Source: Bordetella parapertussis (lineage in GTDB: Bacteria; Pseudomonadota; Gammaproteobacteria; Burkholderiales; CAIKXV01). Taken from it: DNA of 9,833 nucleotides. The notes beneath the pieces are model-generated. The model worked only from the letters and a program-made list of their open reading frames with translations. It was not told the origin of the DNA and did no database searches. Position 1 is the first letter of the stretch, and every line of letters starts with the position of its first letter. The translations under genes were made by a program, and so were the position numbers. The DNA lies in assembly GCA_945877995.1 (NCBI GenBank), contig CAMDXD010000132.1:1-9833 (forward strand), given 5' to 3'. Shown here one piece after another: positions 6,383 through 9,833 of this stretch.

Positions 6383-7321
6383 ATGAACTTCCAGCAACTG
6401 CGCACCGTGCGCGAGGCCGTACGCCATCACTTCAACCTGACGGCCACCGCCGCCGCCCTGTTCACCTCCCAGCCCGGGGTCAGCCGCCAGATCCGCGAGC
6501 TGGAGCAGGAGATCGGCATCGAGATCTTCCAGCGCTACGGCAAGCGGCTGCTGGGCCTGACCGCGCCCGGCGAGACCGTGCTCGAGATCATCGAGCGCCT
6601 GCTGCACGAGGCGGACAACCTGAAGCGGGCCGCGGAGGAACACTCCAACCAGCGCGGCGGACACCTGATCGTCGCCACGACGCACACGCAGGCGCGCTAC
6701 GTCCTCCCGAAGGTGGTCGGCGAGTTCAAGCGAGCGTATCCGGAGGTGAAGTTGGCGCTGCAGCAGTCGAGGCCGGCACAGATCGCCGAACAACTGCTGG
6801 GCGGCCGGGCCGACATCGGCATCGCCACCGAATCGCTGCTCGACTATCCGGAACTGGTCGTGATGCCCGCCTACGAATGGAGCCACGTGGTGGTGGTTCC
6901 CGACGGCCACGCCCTGCTCTCGGCGCCAGCGCTGACACTGGAGGCGCTGTGCGCATGGCCGCTGATCACCTACGATCCGGGCTTCACCGGACGCCCGCAC
7001 ATCGACGCCGCATTTGCCCACGCGAAGCTGCGGCCGGAGATCGCACTGACCGCGCTCGATTCCGACGTGATCAAGACCTATGTCGAACTGGGCCTGGGCG
7101 TGGGCATCATCGCCTCGATGGCCTTCGACGCCCGCCGCGATACCGGCCTGCGGACGATCGAGGCCGGCCACCTGTTCGAGTCGAACCTGACCCGGGTGGC
7201 GTTACGCCGGGGCACCTACCTGCGCGGCTTCATGCTCACCTTCCTCGAACGCTTCGCGAGCCACCTCACGCCCGCCTACGTGCGACAGGCGATGGCGAGC
7301 GACGGAGCGGCGCCGCGCTGA
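6383..7321 (+). CDS. cysB: CysB-family LysR-type transcriptional regulator
   Basis: CysB activates sulfate and sulfonate assimilation genes; its effectors are O-/N-acetylserine (inducer) and sulfate, thiosulfate or sulfide (anti-inducers). The 312-residue protein has the N-terminal winged helix-turn-helix (about 1-60; helix with FTSQPGVSRQIRELE at 27-41), the linker helix (about 62-90) and a two-lobed effector domain. The effector-site residues known from enteric CysB are at the same numbers: Thr100, Thr102 and Gln103 in ATTHTQARYVLP, Thr149 in IATES and Thr202 in PGFTGRPHIDAA. The late motif DVIKTYVELGLGVGII is also typical. ATG 6383 follows AGGA at an eight-base spacing. It lies divergent from the truncated cysI-like gene, its classical target, and 94 bases before tctC-2. 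The protein looks functional. A Cbl/SsuR-like sulfonate role is a possible alternative. Confidence 0.93.
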   Translation: MNFQQLRTVREAVRHHFNLTATAAALFTSQPGVSRQIRELEQEIGIEIFQRYGKRLLGLTAPGETVLEIIERLLHEADNLKRAAEEHSNQRGGHLIVATTHTQARYVLPKVVGEFKRAYPEVKLALQQSRPAQIAEQLLGGRADIGIATESLLDYPELVVMPAYEWSHVVVVPDGHALLSAPALTLEALCAWPLITYDPGFTGRPHIDAAFAHAKLRPEIALTALDSDVIKTYVELGLGVGIIASMAFDARRDTGLRTIEAGHLFESNLTRVALRRGTYLRGFMLTFLERFASHLTPAYVRQAMASDGAAPR

Positions 7322-7369
7322 TGCCGAGCGGTTGCCGCGGGCCAGCGCCAGACCGCATACTCGTGGCGC

Positions 7370-7389
7370 GACGGTCAGGCCTGACGGTC
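7370..7389. promoter_or_regulatory. Operator-like palindrome framed by direct repeats upstream of tctC-2
   Basis: GTCAGGCCTGAC (7374-7385) is a perfect 12-bp palindrome. Overlapping it, GACGGTC occurs twice (7370-7376 and 7383-7389) with a 13-base period. It lies 26 bases before the tctC-2 start, between cysB and tctC-2. The symmetry suggests a binding site for a dimeric regulator or a small hairpin. The pattern is seen; the function is inferred and chance is not excluded. Confidence 0.4.
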
Positions 7390-7415
7390 GCCTTCTGCTG
7401 CAGAGGACCTGCGCG

Positions 7416-8450
7416 TTGAGCGAAACACGGAACATCCCCAGCCCCGCGACCTGCCGTGCCTCAGCGCGCGGCCGGACGGCTACACTGACCAGCGCGCTCG
7501 TGGCCCTGGCCTGGGCGACCGAACCCAGCCATGCGCAGTCGCCGCAGGGTTACCCGTCCAGGCCGGTCCGGGCAATCGTCGCCTTCGCACCCGGTGGTGC
7601 CAACGACGTGGTGGTCAGGCTGGTCGGCAACAAGCTCTCCGAACTCTGGAGCCAGCCGGTAGTGGTCGAGAACCGACCGGGCGCCGGGGCCACCCTTGGC
7701 ATGGAAGTGGTCGCCCGGTCGGCGCCGGACGGCTACACGCTGGGCGCGGGCAACCAGTCGAGCCTCGTGATCGGCCCGCTGCTCAACCCCAAGGCGGGAT
7801 ATCACCCGCTCAAGGATCTCGCCCTGATCGGAAGTACCGCGCTGACCGCCTATGTACTTGCGCTGAACCCGAGCGTGCCCGCGAAGACGGTGTCCGGGCT
7901 CGTGGCGCTCGCCCGGGCCAAGCCGGGCTTCCTGTCCTACGGCACCGCCGGGTCGGGCACGATCTCGCATATCGCGACCGAGATGCTGCTCGGCGCCACC
8001 GGCACGCGCATCCTGCACGTGCCGTACAAGGGCGCGGGTCCCTACCTGAACGCGCTGCTGTCCGGCGAGATCGACCTTGCGCTGGTGGCACTGCCAGCGG
8101 CGGAGGCATTCGTGCGCAGCGGCCGCCTGCGCCTCATCGCCGCCGCTGGCGCGAAACGCGCCGCAGCGGCGCCGGCGCTACCGACCCTCCTCGAGTCGGG
8201 CATCGACATCGCGCCAGTCGAGGGCCGCTATGGCCTGGTCGGGCCGGCCGCACTGCCGAGGGAACTGGTGTCGCGCATCAATGCGTCGATCGGACAGGCG
8301 CTGGCGGCTCCCGACCTGCGCCGGCGGCTGGTCGACAGCGGCTTCGAACCGCTGTCCGACACACCGGAACAGTACGCCGCGTCGGTCCGGCTCGAGATCG
8401 ACACGTTCAGCCGCATCATCCGACAGCACGGCATCCGGCCGGACAGCTGA
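7416..8450 (+). CDS. Bug-family (TctC-type) periplasmic solute receptor, orphan 2
   Basis: This is a second periplasmic carboxylate/amide-type binding receptor of the Bug family, 344 residues. The N-terminus is basic, with a hydrophobic core TLTSALVALAWA (about 23-34) and a likely cut after residue 40 (SHA-Q). The mature part opens GYPSRPVRAIVAFAPGG, then VVENRPGAGATLGMEVV, DGYTLGAGN, SYGTAGSGTISHIATEMLL, VPYKGAGPYLNALLSGEID and PTLLESGIDI, all in family order. The start chosen is TTG 7416, with GAGGA eight bases upstream and a well-formed signal peptide. A longer frame from TTG 7332 adds 28 residues without signal-like character. It lacks tctAB neighbours and is clearly divergent from orphan 1 outside the family motifs, so it is not a recent tandem copy. 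It lies 94 bases behind cysB in the same direction. Its ligand is unknown; a sulfur compound is only a guess from context. Confidence 0.9.
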   Translation: MSETRNIPSPATCRASARGRTATLTSALVALAWATEPSHAQSPQGYPSRPVRAIVAFAPGGANDVVVRLVGNKLSELWSQPVVVENRPGAGATLGMEVVARSAPDGYTLGAGNQSSLVIGPLLNPKAGYHPLKDLALIGSTALTAYVLALNPSVPAKTVSGLVALARAKPGFLSYGTAGSGTISHIATEMLLGATGTRILHVPYKGAGPYLNALLSGEIDLALVALPAAEAFVRSGRLRLIAAAGAKRAAAAPALPTLLESGIDIAPVEGRYGLVGPAALPRELVSRINASIGQALAAPDLRRRLVDSGFEPLSDTPEQYAASVRLEIDTFSRIIRQHGIRPDS

Positions 8451-8485
8451 GACAACCCTGTGCGCGGGCGAGCGTCAGTCTCAGC
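8446..8485. repeat. 8-bp inverted repeat spanning the tctC-2 stop codon
   Basis: GCTGAGAC (8446-8453, containing the TGA stop of tctC-2) is exactly complementary to GTCTCAGC (8478-8485), with 24 bases between. It could form a terminator-like stem without a U-tract, or mark a rearrangement end, because it lies directly beside the cysE-like fragment. Confidence 0.4.
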
Positions 8486-8525
8486 CATCGGCAGCCATGT
8501 GCGTATCCTTGCCGCTTACGGCTCG

Positions 8526-8573
8526 ATCGCGCTCGAAGATGACCGAGATGTCTTCACGCAGGTGCCGGAACAT
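8526..8573 (-). pseudogene. cysE: 5' remnant of cysE (serine O-acetyltransferase)
   Basis: On the minus strand, ATG 8573-8571 begins MFRHLREDISVIFERD, which closely follows the conserved first 16 residues of short proteobacterial CysE proteins (pattern M-x-x-x-LREDI-x-x-(V/I)-(F/R)-(E/D)-RDPAA). After ERD the match ends (RAVSG...), and the frame stops at 8481. Neither the remaining N-terminal helices nor the hexapeptide-repeat acetyltransferase domain is present; the next sequence is the 3' end of tctC-2. A TACAAT lies at 8614-8609, correctly placed for a -10 about 36 bases upstream of the ATG, but no good -35 or Shine-Dalgarno is visible. CysE makes O-acetylserine, precursor of the CysB inducer, so its trace beside cysB and cysI fits a former cysteine-biosynthesis locus. 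The short length makes chance resemblance possible. Confidence 0.5.
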
Positions 8574-8673
8574 GGGAGCAGCCGCAGGCGCCTTGCGAAG
8601 GGCAGGAGATTGTATCCTCGCACGACGGGCACGACGCCGACTCGGCATCGGCCCCGCCCTGGAGGATGACCGA

Positions 8674-9833
8674 ATGGCCGTGAAGCGATTCCAGCAGCTT
8701 GCCCACTGGGGCGCCTACACGGCGGTGGTCGAGGACGGCCGCTTCGTGCGCGCCGAACCGTTCTTCCGCGATGCGCATCCGTCGCCGATGCTGGAAGCCT
8801 TGCCGGAGCTGGTGTATTCCGACCACCGGGTACGGTGCCCGTCGGTGCGCGAGGGCTGGCTGTCCGGGCGCGACCGAAACCGCAGCGGCCACGAGCGCTA
8901 CGTCGAGGTCGACTGGGATACAGCGCTGGGTCTGGTCGCCGGCGAGCTGGCGCGCGTGCGCGGCGAACACGGGCACCACGCTATCTTCGGCGGCAGCTAT
9001 GGATGGTCGTCCGCCGGCCGCTTCCACCATGCCCGCTCGCAGGTGCGCCGCTTTCTCTATTCCGGTGGCGGCTCGGTCGACCAGTTGGGCAACTACTCGT
9101 GGGGCTGCGCGCAGTTCTTCCTGCCGCACGTGATCGGCACCTTCGCGCCAGTGACCGGACGGGTCACCGACTGGAACTCGATCGTCGGGCACACGAAGCT
9201 GATGGTCGCCTTCGGCGGCCTCGGGCTGAAGAATGCGCAGGTCGCCTCAGGAGGCTCGGGCGAGCACACGCTCGAGACCTGGCTACGAAAGTCGAAGGCC
9301 GCCGGCATCGAGTTCGTGGTGGTCAGCCCGACGCGCAGCGATGCACCGGCCTTCCTCGGTGCGCGCTGGATCCCGATCCGGCCGAACACCGACACGGCCC
9401 TGATGATGGGCATGGCTTTCGAGCTGGTCGCGCGCGGCACGCATGACCGTGCGTTTCTCGCGCACTGCTGCGAGGGCTACGACCGGTTCGAGGCCTATCT
9501 CACCGGGCGCAGCGACGGGCTCGCGAAATCGCCCGAGTGGGCCGAGGCAATCTGCGGCGTGCCGGCCGCAGACATCCGCGCACTGGCGCACCAGCTCGAA
9601 GGCGTGCGCTCGATGCTCACGCTCACCTGGTCGCTGCAGCGTGCCCATCGTGGCGAGCAGCCGTACTGGATGGCGATCACGCTCGCCTCGATGCTCGGCC
9701 AGGTCGGCCTGCCCGGTGGCGGCTTCGCCTTCGGGCATGGCTCGATCCAGGGTGTCGGCGCGCCGCGCGACGTGCGCGCCGCGTCGCCGGAACTGCCGCT
9801 CGGCCGCAATCCGGCGGGTGCCCACTCGATCCC
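8674..9833 (+). CDS. Molybdopterin-dependent S/N-oxide reductase (BisC/TorA/DMSO reductase group), 3' end outside window
   Basis: Members hold a bis-MGD molybdenum cofactor and reduce biotin or methionine sulfoxide, TMAO or DMSO. The 386 visible codons cover roughly the N-terminal half of a protein normally about 750-800 residues long. The segment GGSYGWSSAGRFHHARSQ contains Tyr109 and Trp111, like the active-site Tyr/Trp pair of DMSO and TMAO reductases. LGNYSWGCAQ places the molybdenum-ligating serine at Ser142. Further family features are PVTGRVTDWNSI, FVVVSPTRSDAPAFLGARWIPIRPNTDTALMMGMA and MLTLTWSLQRAHRGEQPYWM. There is no N-terminal [4Fe-4S] cysteine motif and no Tat or Sec signal peptide, so a cytoplasmic BisC-like enzyme is favoured over periplasmic TorA/DmsA. 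ATG 8674 follows GGAGG at an eight-base spacing. The frame runs open off the right edge. Electron donor and substrate cannot be told from this part. Confidence 0.92.
   Translation, partial: MAVKRFQQLAHWGAYTAVVEDGRFVRAEPFFRDAHPSPMLEALPELVYSDHRVRCPSVREGWLSGRDRNRSGHERYVEVDWDTALGLVAGELARVRGEHGHHAIFGGSYGWSSAGRFHHARSQVRRFLYSGGGSVDQLGNYSWGCAQFFLPHVIGTFAPVTGRVTDWNSIVGHTKLMVAFGGLGLKNAQVASGGSGEHTLETWLRKSKAAGIEFVVVSPTRSDAPAFLGARWIPIRPNTDTALMMGMAFELVARGTHDRAFLAHCCEGYDRFEAYLTGRSDGLAKSPEWAEAICGVPAADIRALAHQLEGVRSMLTLTWSLQRAHRGEQPYWMAITLASMLGQVGLPGGGFAFGHGSIQGVGAPRDVRAASPELPLGRNPAGAHSI

Noticed and set aside
5891..7171. Minus-strand open frame of 426 codons across cysB and the 5' part of cysI
   Set aside because: It overlaps two recognisable genes in wrong frames and its low-complexity composition fits no known protein.
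1..9833. CRISPR arrays, tRNA/rRNA genes, insertion sequences, integrases or toxin-antitoxin pairs
   Set aside because: No regularly spaced repeats, cloverleaf signatures, transposase motifs or terminal inverted repeats with target duplications were recognised on either strand.

Overview
The window is GC-rich chromosomal DNA from a betaproteobacterium, most likely Burkholderiales. Three things point there: the gene order ndk-rlmN-pilW, a CysB-type regulator divergent from a CysI-type sulfite reductase gene, and two orphan periplasmic 'Bug' (TctC-type) receptors, a family that is hugely expanded in that order. No identification below species-group level is attempted.

Left part (1-2279, minus strand): a tightly coupled housekeeping operon read right to left, ndk (nucleoside diphosphate kinase), rlmN (rRNA/tRNA adenine C2-methyltransferase) and pilW/pilF (type IV pilus assembly lipoprotein, running off the left edge). 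Each gene overlaps the next by 4 bases. The ndk leader carries a perfect 10-bp hairpin. A 453-base divergent spacer (2280-2732) separates this operon from a plus-strand gene for a membrane-anchored SPOR-domain (peptidoglycan-binding) protein.

Middle (3520-8450): a minus-strand Bug receptor (tctC-1), a small 3' remnant of a short-chain dehydrogenase, a CysI-like sulfite/nitrite reductase gene that has lost its C-terminal siroheme/[4Fe-4S] part, a divergent intact cysB-like LysR regulator, and a second Bug receptor (tctC-2, plus strand).

Right part (8451-9833): a very short minus-strand stretch that looks like the first 16 codons of cysE (serine acetyltransferase), then the start of a molybdopterin S/N-oxide reductase (BisC/TorA/DMSO reductase group) that runs off the right edge.

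The most interesting reading is that 4.65-8.58 kb is a remodelled sulfur-assimilation locus. The regulator CysB looks intact, but its neighbouring reductase gene is truncated, and fragments of an SDR gene and of cysE lie beside the two Bug receptor genes at either side. The flanking genes (ndk operon, SPOR gene, Mo-enzyme) look healthy. No RNA genes, CRISPR arrays, insertion sequences or integrases were seen. No clearly new multi-gene system is evident; the novelty lies in the gene remnants and several operator- or hairpin-like elements.
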